Shown: positions 1 through 8,922 of the stretch, piece after piece
Position numbering within the stretch: the stretch's first letter is position 1
Layout of the letters: every line of letters begins with the position of its first letter
Source of the DNA: an uncultured Collinsella sp.
GTDB taxonomy: Bacteria; Actinomycetota; Coriobacteriia; Coriobacteriales; Coriobacteriaceae
Direction: 5' to 3'
Assembly: GCA_900550415.1 (NCBI GenBank)
Contig: URSO01000037.1
Coordinates: 1 to 21,687 of the forward strand
Length of the DNA stretch: 21,687 nucleotides
Position numbers and translations under genes: made by a program
The notes under the pieces: generated by a model
What the model was told of the DNA's origin: nothing
What the model saw: only the letters and a program-made list of their open reading frames with translations
Databases searched by the model: none

Positions 1-129
1 GGTGGAGAGGGCGAGCGTCGCGAGCGCTCCGATCGTCCCCGTCGCAACCGCTCTGAGCGCTCCGATCGTCCCCGTCGCGCACCCGGCGATAATGGTGGCC
101 GCACCCCGCGCCGCCATCATGAGGGTTAA
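1..129 (+). CDS. C-terminal end of an unidentified arginine-rich protein (partial)
   Basis: The frame is open from base 1 and ends at TAA 127-129, giving 42 residues rich in Arg, Gly, Asp and Ser. A 24-base unit at 22-45 is repeated exactly at 55-78 (33-base period) and encodes the octapeptide ERSDRPRR twice. Such basic, low-complexity RG tails are common at the ends of bacterial RNA-binding proteins such as DEAD-box helicases, but no domain is inside the window, so the protein cannot be named. A terminator follows at 175-206, so it is probably not co-transcribed with rnj. Confidence 0.75.
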   Translation, partial: GGEGERRERSDRPRRNRSERSDRPRRAPGDNGGRTPRRHHEG

Positions 130-174
130 TCCTCGATTGCCAAATCGTTCGACTGACAGCTTGCTTTAAGTACG

Positions 175-206
175 TGGCCCCGTTGGTTTCGGCGGGGCCA
201 TTTTTT
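175..206 (+). terminator. Rho-independent terminator after the arginine-rich gene
   Basis: An 8-bp GC-rich perfect stem (TGGCCCCG 175-182 with CGGGGCCA 193-200) and a 10-base loop are followed directly by six T residues (201-206). It lies 45 bases past the upstream stop codon and separates that gene from rnj. Confidence 0.9.
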
Positions 207-292
207 ATCTACTTTTGCATTGGGTGATTTCAATTGTTTATTCGGTAGGGAAGAGTTATGGTGAATCGCTGCAGTCTTTTCCCTGCTATCAT

Positions 293-321
293 TTAAAAAC
301 CTGTGTTTGGGTAGAGATAAT
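293..321 (+). promoter_or_regulatory. candidate rnj promoter
   Basis: TTAAAA (293-298) and GATAAT (316-321) are separated by 17 bases and lie upstream of rnj in the AT-richer gap after the terminator. The -35 is weak (4 of 6). A second possible -10, TATCAT at 287-292 preceded by TGC (extended -10), lies just upstream. An imperfect 9-bp inverted repeat (247-255 with 276-284) precedes both. Start-site mapping would be needed to choose between them. Confidence 0.35.
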
Positions 322-397
322 ACCCATATGAATTGATGCGGCGATTGTTCGCCGTGCATATATCTGTACGACTATCTGAAAGGATTGCATTCCGTTT

Positions 398-2074
398 ATG
401 GCAACAACTAAAGGTAAAACCGCGCCGCTGAAGGTCATCCCCCTCGGTGGCCTTGATGGCATTGGCAAGAACATGACCGTTATCGAGTGCGGTCCCGATA
501 TGATGCTGGTCGATGCTGGCCTTATGTTTCCGGATGACTCCCAGCCCGGTATCGACCTGGTGCTTCCCGACTACACCTATGTTCTGGAGAACGAGGAGAA
601 GCTCCGCGGTATCATCGTTACTCACGGCCACGAGGACCACACCGGTTCGCTTCCGTACCTGCTGCAGGACCTCAACAACAAGGTGCCCATCTTCTCGAGC
701 AAGCTGACGCTCGGTTTTATCGAGGGCAAGCTCTCCGAGTTCCGCATCCGCGCGCCTAAGTTCCGCGAGGTCAAGGGCGGCAGCCATGTCAACCTCGGCG
801 GCATCTCGCTCGACTTCTTCTCGATGACGCACTCCATCCCCGGCGCTCTGGGCGTGTTCATCCGCACCAATCAGGGCACCGTTATGCACACCGGCGACTT
901 TAAGCTCGACCAGACGCCCATCGATGGCGTCACGCCCGACTATGCCGCTATCAGCCGCTTTGCCAAGCAGGGCATCGACCTGCTGCTTTCCGACTCCACT
1001 AATGCCACGGTTCCCGGCTTTACCAAGTCCGAGGCCGAGGTTGGTCCCAACCTGCTGCACGCCATCAAGAACGCCCCGGGTCGCGTGTTCGTCGCATCGT
1101 TCTCGAGCCACATCCATCGTTTGCAGCAGATCTGCGATGCCGCCCGCAAGTGCGGCCGTAAGGTCGTTGTGACCGGTCGCTCCATGCTCACGAACACCCG
1201 CGTGGCGCGCGAGCTCGGTTATCTCAACATCGATGATGCCGATATCATCGATGCCTTCGATATTGATAACCTGCCCGACGACAAGATTGTCGTCATGTGC
1301 ACCGGTTCGCAGGGCGAGCCGCTGTCGGCCCTGTCCCGCATGGCCAATGGCGAGCACAAGACGCTCTCCATCCACGAGGGCGATACCGTTATCCTTTCGG
1401 CAACTCCCGTTCCTGGCAACGAGAAGGCCGTCCAGCAGGTCGTCAACAGCCTGGCCAAGCTCGGCTGCGACGTGTGGGATAAGAACCGCGCTCTCGTCCA
1501 CGTCTCGGGTCACGGTAGCCAGGAGGAGCTCAAGCTCCTGATGGCCATGGCCAAGCCCACGTACTTTATGCCGGTTCACGGTGAGGCCGTGCATCTGCGC
1601 GCCCATGCCCAGCTGGCCCGCAAGATGGGCATCAAGGACGATCATATCTTTATCCTCGATAACGGCGACACGCTCGAGATGCGCGGCGGTATCGTCAAGC
1701 GCGGTACGCCCGTCGAGTCTGGCGTCGTCTACGTCGACGGCCTGCGTATCGGCGATACCGACCCCATCGTCCTGCGCGATCGCCAGAAGCTCGCCAACGA
1801 CGGTATGGTTACCGCTGTTGCCATCGTCTCGCTCAAGCACAAGAAGATCGAGGCCATCGAGTTCTCGGGCCGCGGTGTTTCGTTTGCCATCGACGACCAG
1901 TTCTCCGAGGATGCCTCCGCATCCATCATGAAGACGATCGAGAAGGGCAAGTTCAGCTTTACGAGCAGCGGTTCCGATGCCATTCGCAAGGCCGTGCGCG
2001 ATTCGCTCTCTAACTTTATCTGGAGCCGTACGCGTACCCGTCCGATGATCATCCCGGTCGTCATGGAGGTTTAG
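398..2074 (+). CDS. rnj: ribonuclease J (metallo-beta-lactamase/beta-CASP family)
   Basis: A 558-residue protein of normal RNase J length. RNase J is a zinc-dependent 5'-3' exoribonuclease and endonuclease for mRNA decay and rRNA maturation in the cytoplasm. Visible motifs are HxHxDH at residues 76-81 (HGHEDH), His145 in MTHS, Asp167 in HTGDF, and the beta-CASP/late metal-binding motif MPVHGE around residues 391-396. The ATG at 398 has a GAAAGGA ribosome site about 13 bases upstream. It is the first gene of a block continuing into ftsK with one base between. Bacillus subtilis has rnjB in a similar place upstream of spoIIIE. RNase Y is encoded at 11842 in the same window. Identification is firm; which paralogue (J1 or J2) it matches best is not decided. 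Confidence 0.96.
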   Translation: MATTKGKTAPLKVIPLGGLDGIGKNMTVIECGPDMMLVDAGLMFPDDSQPGIDLVLPDYTYVLENEEKLRGIIVTHGHEDHTGSLPYLLQDLNNKVPIFSSKLTLGFIEGKLSEFRIRAPKFREVKGGSHVNLGGISLDFFSMTHSIPGALGVFIRTNQGTVMHTGDFKLDQTPIDGVTPDYAAISRFAKQGIDLLLSDSTNATVPGFTKSEAEVGPNLLHAIKNAPGRVFVASFSSHIHRLQQICDAARKCGRKVVVTGRSMLTNTRVARELGYLNIDDADIIDAFDIDNLPDDKIVVMCTGSQGEPLSALSRMANGEHKTLSIHEGDTVILSATPVPGNEKAVQQVVNSLAKLGCDVWDKNRALVHVSGHGSQEELKLLMAMAKPTYFMPVHGEAVHLRAHAQLARKMGIKDDHIFILDNGDTLEMRGGIVKRGTPVESGVVYVDGLRIGDTDPIVLRDRQKLANDGMVTAVAIVSLKHKKIEAIEFSGRGVSFAIDDQFSEDASASIMKTIEKGKFSFTSSGSDAIRKAVRDSLSNFIWSRTRTRPMIIPVVMEV

Positions 2075-2075
2075 T

Positions 2076-4856
2076 TTGGCGCGCGGATCTGCACAAAACG
2101 CCAAAGGCAATAAGGCCAATAACCAACCGGCATCTGCTAAGGGTGCCGGTTCCCATCTGCGTGCCAATAAGGGCCACGAGGCAGACTTCGACGATTTTGA
2201 GCCCTTGGTCGAGCCCTCAGCCAATCGCGATATCGCCGGCGTGGTCATTGCCGTTTTGGCGATTGCGTCCTTTATTGCCGTGATTTCGCCGGCGACTGCA
2301 CCCGTTACAGCTGCGGTTGCCGGTTTCTACCACTTAGGCTTTGGTCTGGGCGCCTACGTGTTGCCGATCGTCATCTTGCTGTTTGCCGCCACGCTCTTTT
2401 TAGGCGAGGACTCGCCGCTCAACGTGCGCTCTGTTGCGGGCGGCGCCGTGGTCTTTATCGCCGTCGTCTCCATTCTTTCGCTGATGGTGCCGGGTACGAG
2501 CAACTCGTGTGACCTCATGTTTACTCCGCAAAATCTGTCCGCCTCGGGTGGCTACATCGGTGCGTTTATTGCGAGTGCGCTGCAGAATGCCCTGGGTAAG
2601 CCTATCGCGATGGTAGTCCTGCTGGGCCTTGTCGTCGTGGGCCTGGTTATCATTGGCTTTTCGGTGGGCGGCGTGCTGCGCTCCGCCCGCGATTGTGCGA
2701 CAGATTTTGCCGAACGCCGTCGTGCCGATGTTAACGCGAGCCCGTGGGGTGACGATGAGGCCCTGTCGGTGCCTGGTGTCGCCCGTCCGCATCTGAGCAT
2801 TCTTCGTCAAAAGGCCTCTGATGCTGCCATGACCACGGTCATGGGCAACGATGCGGACCCGGTTTTGGACGATGACGACGAGGATGAGGATCCGTTTGTC
2901 GACGTGTCCGATGCCGTGGAGGCTGAGCGCGCTAAGACGACGCTGCTGCCGCGCCGACATGCCAAGAAGGGCAAAACGGTTCCCAAGCTCAATACGAGTG
3001 AGCCCGATCCGTCTTGGTCCGAGAGCGAGATTGAACTTACCGAGGGTGATGACGAGGACGACGAGACTCCGATTGAGACCGCAAAGACAACTTTGCTGCC
3101 GCGTCGCCATGCAAAGCGCGGCCAGGTAACCGGCCAGCTTTCGATGGAAGACGACCCCGATAAGATTGACGAGTCCGAGCCGCCGTTTGCCGTGAATCCT
3201 GTCTCGGCAGCACCTCAGATTCCCGACTTCTTGAAGCATCCCAAGGTTGCCGATAGCGCTGCCTCGAGTGCTGTCGAATCGGCTGCGGCTCGTGATGGGG
3301 GAGTGGACGACGACGCTGCAGATAACGAGGGCGAAGAAGGGGATGGCCTCAAGCTTCCGCCGCTCGAGATCCTGCATGCCAACCCGCAGTCGGCTTCTGC
3401 CGCGTCTTCGGACAAGGAGCTTGAACAGACTGCCGAGTCGCTGCAGTCCACGTTGCTTGAGTTTGGCCGCAGTGCCCGCGTGGTCGGCTGGATCGCCGGC
3501 CCTACGGTGACGACCTTTAAGCTGCAACCTGGCGAGGGCGAGCGCGTGAGCAAGATTTCGAGCCTCGAGGACGATATCGCGCTTTCGCTCGCTGCTCAGT
3601 CGGTGCGTATCTTTGCCCCGATTCCCGGCACCTCGCTCGTGGGCATCGAGATTCCCAACCGCAAGCGCCAGAACGTCAATCTGGGCGACGTGCTGCCCTA
3701 TGTGAAGGGCGGTCCGCTCGAGCTCGCCATCGGCCGCGACGCCGAGGGCACGCCGGTCGTCGCCGATCTCGCCAAGATGCCCCACCTGCTGATTGCCGGT
3801 ACCACGGGCTCCGGTAAGTCGGTCATGATCAACTCCATCATCACGACCTTGCTCATGCGCGCCCTTCCCGAGGACGTTCGCCTGATCATGGTCGACCCCA
3901 AGCGCGTCGAGCTTGCGGGCTATAACGGTCTGCCGCATCTCTATGTGCCCGTGGTGACCGAGCCCAAGCAAGCCGCTAGCGCTCTGCAATGGGCCGTGTC
4001 CGAGATGGAGCGTCGCCTGAAGGTCTTCGAGCGTCTCAACGTGCGTAAGATCTCGACCTACAACGAAAAGCAGGCCGCCGGCGAGTTTGAACATTACGAC
4101 AACCCGCCGCAAAAGATGCCCTACTTGGTCATCATCATCGACGAGCTTTCGGACCTGATGATGGTCGCCGGCAAGGATGTCGAGGCGTCGATCGTTCGTA
4201 TCGCTCAGCTGGGCCGTGCCGCCGGTATTCATCTTATCGTGGCCACGCAGCGCCCCAGCTCCAACGTGGTGACAGGTCTCATCAAGGCCAACATCACCAA
4301 CCGCATCGCCTTTAACGTCGCCACGGGCATCGACTCGCGCGTCATCATCGACCAGATGGGTGCCGAAAAGCTCACCGGTTTGGGCGACATGCTGTTCTCC
4401 AAGGTCGACTGGGGCAAGCCTCGCCGTATCCAGGGCTGCTTTGTTTCGGACGACGAAATCAACGAGATTGTCGAGTTCGTCAAGTCGCAGAGCGAGCCCG
4501 ACTACCACGAGGAGATCCTGTCTGCCGTGGCGCCCGCTTCCATGTCCATGGCGGGTGGCGGCGGCATTGTCCGCACCGGAGTCGCCGAGCCGCAAGACGA
4601 TGATCCGCTCATCTGGGAAGCCGCCCATATTGTGGTGGATTCGCAGCTTGGCTCCACATCTGGCCTGCAGCGTCGTCTGAAGGTTGGCTATGCGCGCGCC
4701 GGGCGTATTATGGACATGCTGGAAGAAAAGGGTGTCGTCGGCCCGCCCGACGGTTCGAAGCCGCGCGAGGTTCTGCTGGACGAGGAGGGACTTGCCGCGC
4801 TGAAATCTGTCGACGCCGAGATGGCACGTGAAGATCGTGAGTTTGGAGGATTCTGA
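2076..4856 (+). CDS. ftsK: FtsK/SpoIIIE-family DNA translocase
   Basis: A 926-residue membrane-anchored hexameric ATPase that pumps chromosomal DNA through the division septum. Hydrophobic segments occupy roughly residues 50-205, followed by an acidic linker (about 220-450), then the motor: Walker A GTTGSGKS at 575-582 and Walker B ending DE at 689-690. The C-terminal end carries the winged-helix gamma domain (about 845-905) that reads KOPS/SRS-type sequences. The start is TTG at 2076, with GGAGG at 2065-2069 inside the last codons of rnj, one base after the rnj stop; no nearby ATG has better support. The linker contains a duplicated motif, TLLPRRHAK, near residues 289 and 339. The stop overlaps the start of the next gene (TGATG), implying translational coupling. 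Confidence 0.96.
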   Translation: MARGSAQNAKGNKANNQPASAKGAGSHLRANKGHEADFDDFEPLVEPSANRDIAGVVIAVLAIASFIAVISPATAPVTAAVAGFYHLGFGLGAYVLPIVILLFAATLFLGEDSPLNVRSVAGGAVVFIAVVSILSLMVPGTSNSCDLMFTPQNLSASGGYIGAFIASALQNALGKPIAMVVLLGLVVVGLVIIGFSVGGVLRSARDCATDFAERRRADVNASPWGDDEALSVPGVARPHLSILRQKASDAAMTTVMGNDADPVLDDDDEDEDPFVDVSDAVEAERAKTTLLPRRHAKKGKTVPKLNTSEPDPSWSESEIELTEGDDEDDETPIETAKTTLLPRRHAKRGQVTGQLSMEDDPDKIDESEPPFAVNPVSAAPQIPDFLKHPKVADSAASSAVESAAARDGGVDDDAADNEGEEGDGLKLPPLEILHANPQSASAASSDKELEQTAESLQSTLLEFGRSARVVGWIAGPTVTTFKLQPGEGERVSKISSLEDDIALSLAAQSVRIFAPIPGTSLVGIEIPNRKRQNVNLGDVLPYVKGGPLELAIGRDAEGTPVVADLAKMPHLLIAGTTGSGKSVMINSIITTLLMRALPEDVRLIMVDPKRVELAGYNGLPHLYVPVVTEPKQAASALQWAVSEMERRLKVFERLNVRKISTYNEKQAAGEFEHYDNPPQKMPYLVIIIDELSDLMMVAGKDVEASIVRIAQLGRAAGIHLIVATQRPSSNVVTGLIKANITNRIAFNVATGIDSRVIIDQMGAEKLTGLGDMLFSKVDWGKPRRIQGCFVSDDEINEIVEFVKSQSEPDYHEEILSAVAPASMSMAGGGGIVRTGVAEPQDDDPLIWEAAHIVVDSQLGSTSGLQRRLKVGYARAGRIMDMLEEKGVVGPPDGSKPREVLLDEEGLAALKSVDAEMAREDREFGGF

Positions 4857-6367
4857 TGGCTGCACGCTTTGGTGACATGCTGCTCGAGCAGCGTCGCCGA
4901 ATGGGCCTTTCCATTCAGCAGGTCGCCAACACCATCAAAATCAGGCCGCAGATCATCGAGTTTTTCGAGACCGGTAACTTTGCTTCGATGCCGCCGCGCG
5001 GCTATGCGCAGGGCATGATTTCGAGCTATGCTCGCTTTTTGGGCCTCAATCCGCGCGAGGTCGTCAATGCCTACTTTGACGACCTGATGGCATACGAACG
5101 CGAGACGTCGCAGCAGGGCGGTCGTTTTCAGGACGCCGCCGGCTACGTCAATTCGCGTTCCTCGGTCGATAACGGGCGCTTTCTGATGGTTCAGGGCGGT
5201 CGTTCGACCCGCTATGGACAGCGTCCTCAGCAGGCCGGTTATATTACCGAGACGGGTTCGGGCGAGGAGATTCGCTCACAGCGTGACCGGTTCCGCAGTG
5301 CGCCGATGCCCGAGGACCGTGCACTCCCCGCTGCCCGCGGCGTGGCGCGTGACCCTCGTGCCGGCTACGGCGACGGCGGCTATTCCGATCGCGGTTACCG
5401 TGGTGTCTCCACCGGACGCTCTCGCGGTGGCTATGCGGATGCCGATACTACGCAGGTGACGCCGCGTCTTCGCTCTCAGTCTCAGCCGTGTGGCCAGCGC
5501 CCTTCGGCTCCGCGTTCGGGCCAGCGTGGCTATCAAGGCCGCAGTGAACTTGCGCCCCGCTCGGGTCAGCGCGGCCTTCAGGGCCAGGGTGGCTATCGTG
5601 GTCGTTCCGATAGCAATCGTGGTCGTATGCCTCAGGGAGGCGGCCGCAGCAGTTCCAGTCGTGGACGCGGCGGATCTCGTACTCCTCAAAACAACGGGCT
5701 CGATCCGCGTATCGTCTACGCTGGCATCGGTGCCGTGACGCTGCTGCTGATCGTGCTCATCGTGGTACTTCTGCGCGGCTGCGCATCTTCGACGCCCGAG
5801 ACCACGCCCGAGACGCCCACTGCTACCAAGACGACGACCAAGAAGTCTTCTAAGAAGACCGAAACGGTCGACGAGGACGAAGACACCGATGAGTCGACGG
5901 ATGAGTCGACCGATTCGGACGCCACCAAGACGACGGCTAAAAAGGAAGAGAACGAGGTAACGAAGGTCAAGGTCTCCGTTGCCAAGGGAAAGACCGCCTG
6001 GATTGAGGTCAAGGTCGATGGAAAGTCGGTCTATGGCGCCCAGGCGACTGGCCCCTTTGAGCAGGAGTACACGCCCGAGTCCTCGATCGAGATCACCACG
6101 TCCAAGCCTTCCGATGTCACCGTTACCAAGAACGGCGAAAAGGTCCGTTACGATACCAAGACTTCGGGCGTGGCGCGTGTGACGATCACCGTTCCCAAGA
6201 AGGAGACGACTGATTCCGAGAATGGTGAAAGTTCTGATGGTGCCGACACCACTGATGGTACCGATACCACCGACGGCATCGATGCCCAGTCCACGGATGG
6301 CGCCGATACCGCAACTGACGGTCAGACGCCCACCGATTCTACCGACTATTCGTACGATAGCTATTAA
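4856..6367 (+). CDS. RodZ/YmfM-like helix-turn-helix membrane protein
   Basis: A 503-residue protein. Residues 5-70 form a RodZ-type Cro/C1-like HTH (RMGLSIQQVANTIKIRP onward). Residues about 95-275 are a low-complexity Arg/Gly/Gln/Tyr-rich linker with repeated SGQRG-type units. One transmembrane helix lies at about 286-308, then a Thr/Lys/Asp/Glu-rich stretch, a beta-rich DUF4115-like domain (about 370-445) and an acidic Asp/Thr/Ser-rich tail. RodZ proteins link the MreB cytoskeleton to the cell wall machinery. In Bacillus, ymfM lies in the same neighbourhood, between spoIIIE and pgsA. The ATG overlaps the ftsK stop. The RG-rich cytoplasmic linker is much longer than in typical RodZ and is the odd part. 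The family call is good; a cell-shape role is inferred only from the family. Confidence 0.85.
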   Translation: MAARFGDMLLEQRRRMGLSIQQVANTIKIRPQIIEFFETGNFASMPPRGYAQGMISSYARFLGLNPREVVNAYFDDLMAYERETSQQGGRFQDAAGYVNSRSSVDNGRFLMVQGGRSTRYGQRPQQAGYITETGSGEEIRSQRDRFRSAPMPEDRALPAARGVARDPRAGYGDGGYSDRGYRGVSTGRSRGGYADADTTQVTPRLRSQSQPCGQRPSAPRSGQRGYQGRSELAPRSGQRGLQGQGGYRGRSDSNRGRMPQGGGRSSSSRGRGGSRTPQNNGLDPRIVYAGIGAVTLLLIVLIVVLLRGCASSTPETTPETPTATKTTTKKSSKKTETVDEDEDTDESTDESTDSDATKTTAKKEENEVTKVKVSVAKGKTAWIEVKVDGKSVYGAQATGPFEQEYTPESSIEITTSKPSDVTVTKNGEKVRYDTKTSGVARVTITVPKKETTDSENGESSDGADTTDGTDTTDGIDAQSTDGADTATDGQTPTDSTDYSYDSY

Positions 6368-6393
6368 GCCGCTCGTACGCGAAAGGAAACATC

Positions 6394-6891
6394 ATGGCTA
6401 AAGATTCCAGCTTCGACGTCGTGTCCGAGGTCAACATGCAAGAGGTCGACAACGCCTTCCAGCAGACCACGCGCGAGATTTCCCAGCGCTATGACCTGAA
6501 GGATTCTGGCGCCACGATCGAGCTTTCGAAGGGCGACAAGCTCTTTACGATCAACGCCCCGGCTGACTTTGTCTCCAAGCAGATCATCGATGTCCTGAGC
6601 TCCAAGCTCATCAAGCGCGGCATCGACCTCAAGGCTGTCTCGTGGGATGCTCCGCAGGCGGCATCGGGCGGCACCGTGCGCGTGCTCGGCCATATCGTCG
6701 AGGGTATCGACCAGGCGACCGCCAAGAAGATCAACAAGGACATCAAGGACCAAAAGCTCAAGGTCAAGGTGGCCATCGAGGCCGACAAGCTGCGTGTTTC
6801 CTCTGCTTCGAAGGACGCGTTGCAGACCGTGATTCAGTTCCTGCGCGACCAGGACTACGGCCAGCCGCTGCAGTTCACCAACTACCGCTAA
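6394..6891 (+). CDS. yajQ: YajQ-family cyclic di-GMP/nucleotide-binding protein
   Basis: 165 residues, close to the usual 163, and recognisable end to end: start ..DSSFDVVSEV, the ISQRYDLKDS segment, and the closing LQFTNYR. YajQ proteins are small cytoplasmic two-domain ferredoxin-fold proteins. Some, such as the Xanthomonas homologue, bind cyclic di-GMP and affect transcription; the function in actinobacteria is not settled. The ATG has a GAAAGGAAA ribosome site a few bases upstream. It lies 26 bases after the RodZ-like gene and 27 before rimO, most likely in the same transcript. Confidence 0.95.
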   Translation: MAKDSSFDVVSEVNMQEVDNAFQQTTREISQRYDLKDSGATIELSKGDKLFTINAPADFVSKQIIDVLSSKLIKRGIDLKAVSWDAPQAASGGTVRVLGHIVEGIDQATAKKINKDIKDQKLKVKVAIEADKLRVSSASKDALQTVIQFLRDQDYGQPLQFTNYR

Positions 6892-6918
6892 TATCATTCG
6901 AAAGGACCGCTCTCCAAC

Positions 6919-8268
6919 ATGGATACACCGTTGGGCTCCGTGCTCTACATCACCCTCGGGTGCGCTAAGAACGAGGTTGACACCGACCGGATGCGTTCTC
7001 TTTTGACCGCCGCAGGCTACGAGGAGGCATTCGACCCGCAGGAAGCCGATATCGCCATTGTCAATACATGCTCGTTCCTCGCCTCCGCAACGTCTGAGAG
7101 CATCGAGACCACGCTCGAGCTCGCCAATGAGGTGCAGGACGGCGTTCGCTCCTGTCCCATCGTCATGTGCGGTTGCGTGCCGTCGCGCTATGGCGACGAC
7201 CTGCCTGACGAGCTGCCCGAGGTCGCTGCCTTTGTGAAGGCCGACGAAGAGGACGGCATCGTGGCGGTCATCGATGGCGTGCTGGGTGTCGAGCGTGAGA
7301 TCGCCGCCTATATTCCGCAGGTCAAGCGCACTGTCGAGGGCGCTGTCGCCTACGTCAAGATTTCCGATGGCTGCAACCGCTTCTGCAGCTTCTGCATGAT
7401 TCCCTACATCCGCGGCCGCTATCATTCGCGCAATGCCGAGAGCATCATCTCCGAGGTGCGCGACCTGGTTGCCGGTGGCGTGCGAGAGATCGTGCTGATC
7501 GGCCAGGACACGGGCATCTGGGGCACCGACTTTGCGGATGAGGGCGTCGTCGAGGGTTCGCCGCGCAATCTGGCGCAGCTGCTGCGCGCAGTCGCCGAGG
7601 CCGTGCGCCCGCAGAACGTCTGGGTCCGTGTGCTCTACCTGCAGCCCGAGGGCATGACCGATGAGCTCATTGAGACCATTCGCGATACGCCCGAGGTGCT
7701 GCCCTATATTGATATCCCCGTGCAGCACTGCGATACTCGCATACTCAAGGCCATGCGTCGCTCCGGTTCGCGCCAGGAGCTCGAGGACCTGTTCCGCGAT
7801 CTGCGTGTGCGCATTCCCGGCATCGTGATCCGTTCCACGGCCATGGTCGGCTTCCCGACCGAGACCGACGACGAGTTCCGCGACCTTATCGACTTTATGG
7901 ACACCGTCGGCTTTGACTACACGAGCGTCTTTGCTTACTCGCGTGAGGAGGGCAGCCTGGCCGCCAAGATGGAGGGTCAGGTCGACGAAGAGGTCAAGCT
8001 CGAGCGCGCCCAGGAGGCCATGGACCTGGCCGAGTCGCTCGGTTTTGCCGCCACCGCCGCACATGTGGGCGAGCGCGCCCAGGTGATCGTCGACGGTATC
8101 GAAGAGACCGAGGACGGTGCCGAGCTGATTGGCCATGCTTGGTTCCAGGCGCCCGATTCCGATGGAGCGGTGCATCTAGACGCCAGCGAGGCATCTGTGG
8201 GCGATATTCTGACCGTCGAGTTTACCGATAGCTTCTGCTATGAGCTTATCGGTCATGTTGTGGAGTAG
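6919..8268 (+). CDS. rimO: ribosomal protein S12 methylthiotransferase RimO
   Basis: 449 residues. A radical-SAM methylthiotransferase that adds a methylthio group to the conserved Asp of ribosomal protein S12. The N-terminal UPF0004 domain supplies three cysteines for one 4Fe-4S cluster (Cys15, Cys51, Cys86). The radical SAM cluster is CNRFCSFC (Cys152, Cys156, Cys159). A TRAM domain occupies about the last 65 residues. The N-terminus (LGCAKNEVDT) and CSFCMIPYIRG fit RimO rather than MiaB, which is present separately at 14917. AAAGGA lies 12 bases before the ATG, a rather long spacing. The TAG stop overlaps the ribosome site of pgsA. Confidence 0.95.
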   Translation: MDTPLGSVLYITLGCAKNEVDTDRMRSLLTAAGYEEAFDPQEADIAIVNTCSFLASATSESIETTLELANEVQDGVRSCPIVMCGCVPSRYGDDLPDELPEVAAFVKADEEDGIVAVIDGVLGVEREIAAYIPQVKRTVEGAVAYVKISDGCNRFCSFCMIPYIRGRYHSRNAESIISEVRDLVAGGVREIVLIGQDTGIWGTDFADEGVVEGSPRNLAQLLRAVAEAVRPQNVWVRVLYLQPEGMTDELIETIRDTPEVLPYIDIPVQHCDTRILKAMRRSGSRQELEDLFRDLRVRIPGIVIRSTAMVGFPTETDDEFRDLIDFMDTVGFDYTSVFAYSREEGSLAAKMEGQVDEEVKLERAQEAMDLAESLGFAATAAHVGERAQVIVDGIEETEDGAELIGHAWFQAPDSDGAVHLDASEASVGDILTVEFTDSFCYELIGHVVE

Positions 8269-8277
8269 GAGCGCGTT

Positions 8278-8916
8278 GTGGCTAACGAGAGCAATAAGGA
8301 ACTGACGAGTGTCTGGACACCCGCCAATATCGTGACGTGCGTGCGCATCGTCTTTATCCCGGTGTTCATGATCGTGTCGGCGCTGTCTCACACGAGCGTT
8401 GCCGGTACGGATTGGAGCACCTTCGACGGCCCGCTCGCCGCCGCCGCCTTTATTCTGTACGTCATCCTGTCGTGCACCGATAAGGTTGATGGCTACTTGG
8501 CTCGTTCGCGCAACGAGATTACCGACTTCGGTAAGTTCTTGGATCCCATCGCCGATAAGCTGCTCGTGTTCTCTGCCCTGCTGCTGTTCTTGGACTTTGG
8601 TGCCGTAACCGTGTGGTCGGTGTTCATTATCCTGTTCCGCGAGCTGCTGGTGAGCGCCCTGCGCATGGTTGCGAGTGCCGCTGGTGTGGTCGTTGCCGCC
8701 GATAAGCTCGGCAAGTACAAGACGGCGACCACGATGGTCTCCATCTGCGGTTACCTGTGCGTCTTTGCGATGGCCGGCTTGCACCTTGGCCCGGTGGCGC
8801 TGACGCTCGGCATCTACTCTTTATCGCGCTTCCTGTACGCCGTTGCCGTTGTCCTGACCGTTATCTCGGGCGCCCAGTATTTCTGGAACTGCCGCAAGAT
8901 CGTCTTTTCGGTCTAG
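8278..8916 (+). CDS. pgsA: CDP-diacylglycerol-glycerol-3-phosphate 3-phosphatidyltransferase
   Basis: A 212-residue integral membrane enzyme making phosphatidylglycerophosphate, the first step to phosphatidylglycerol and cardiolipin. The CDP-alcohol phosphotransferase signature is complete: Asp68, Asp71-Gly72, Ala75-Arg76, Gly85, Asp89 and Asp93, with exactly the family spacing. Several hydrophobic helices surround it. The start is GTG at 8278, with AGGAG at 8267-8271 overlapping the rimO stop and six bases before the start. The Bacillus order ymfM-pgsA-cinA-recA is largely kept, with yajQ and rimO inserted between the ymfM-like gene and pgsA. Confidence 0.95.
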   Translation: MANESNKELTSVWTPANIVTCVRIVFIPVFMIVSALSHTSVAGTDWSTFDGPLAAAAFILYVILSCTDKVDGYLARSRNEITDFGKFLDPIADKLLVFSALLLFLDFGAVTVWSVFIILFRELLVSALRMVASAAGVVVAADKLGKYKTATTMVSICGYLCVFAMAGLHLGPVALTLGIYSLSRFLYAVAVVLTVISGAQYFWNCRKIVFSV

Positions 8917-8922
8917 GTCCTG

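Noticed and set aside
293..2248. 651-codon open frame on the minus strand opposite rnj
   Set aside because: It is a shadow of rnj created by GC-rich codon bias. The protein is low-complexity without a recognisable domain, and the plus strand encodes a complete RNase J.
2400..4865. 821-codon minus-strand open frame opposite ftsK
   Set aside because: It lies wholly antisense to a clear FtsK motor and resembles reverse-frame translation rich in His, Arg and Asp.
6364..8175. 603-codon minus-strand open frame opposite yajQ and rimO
   Set aside because: It spans two real genes and their gap on the other strand, with no domain of its own.
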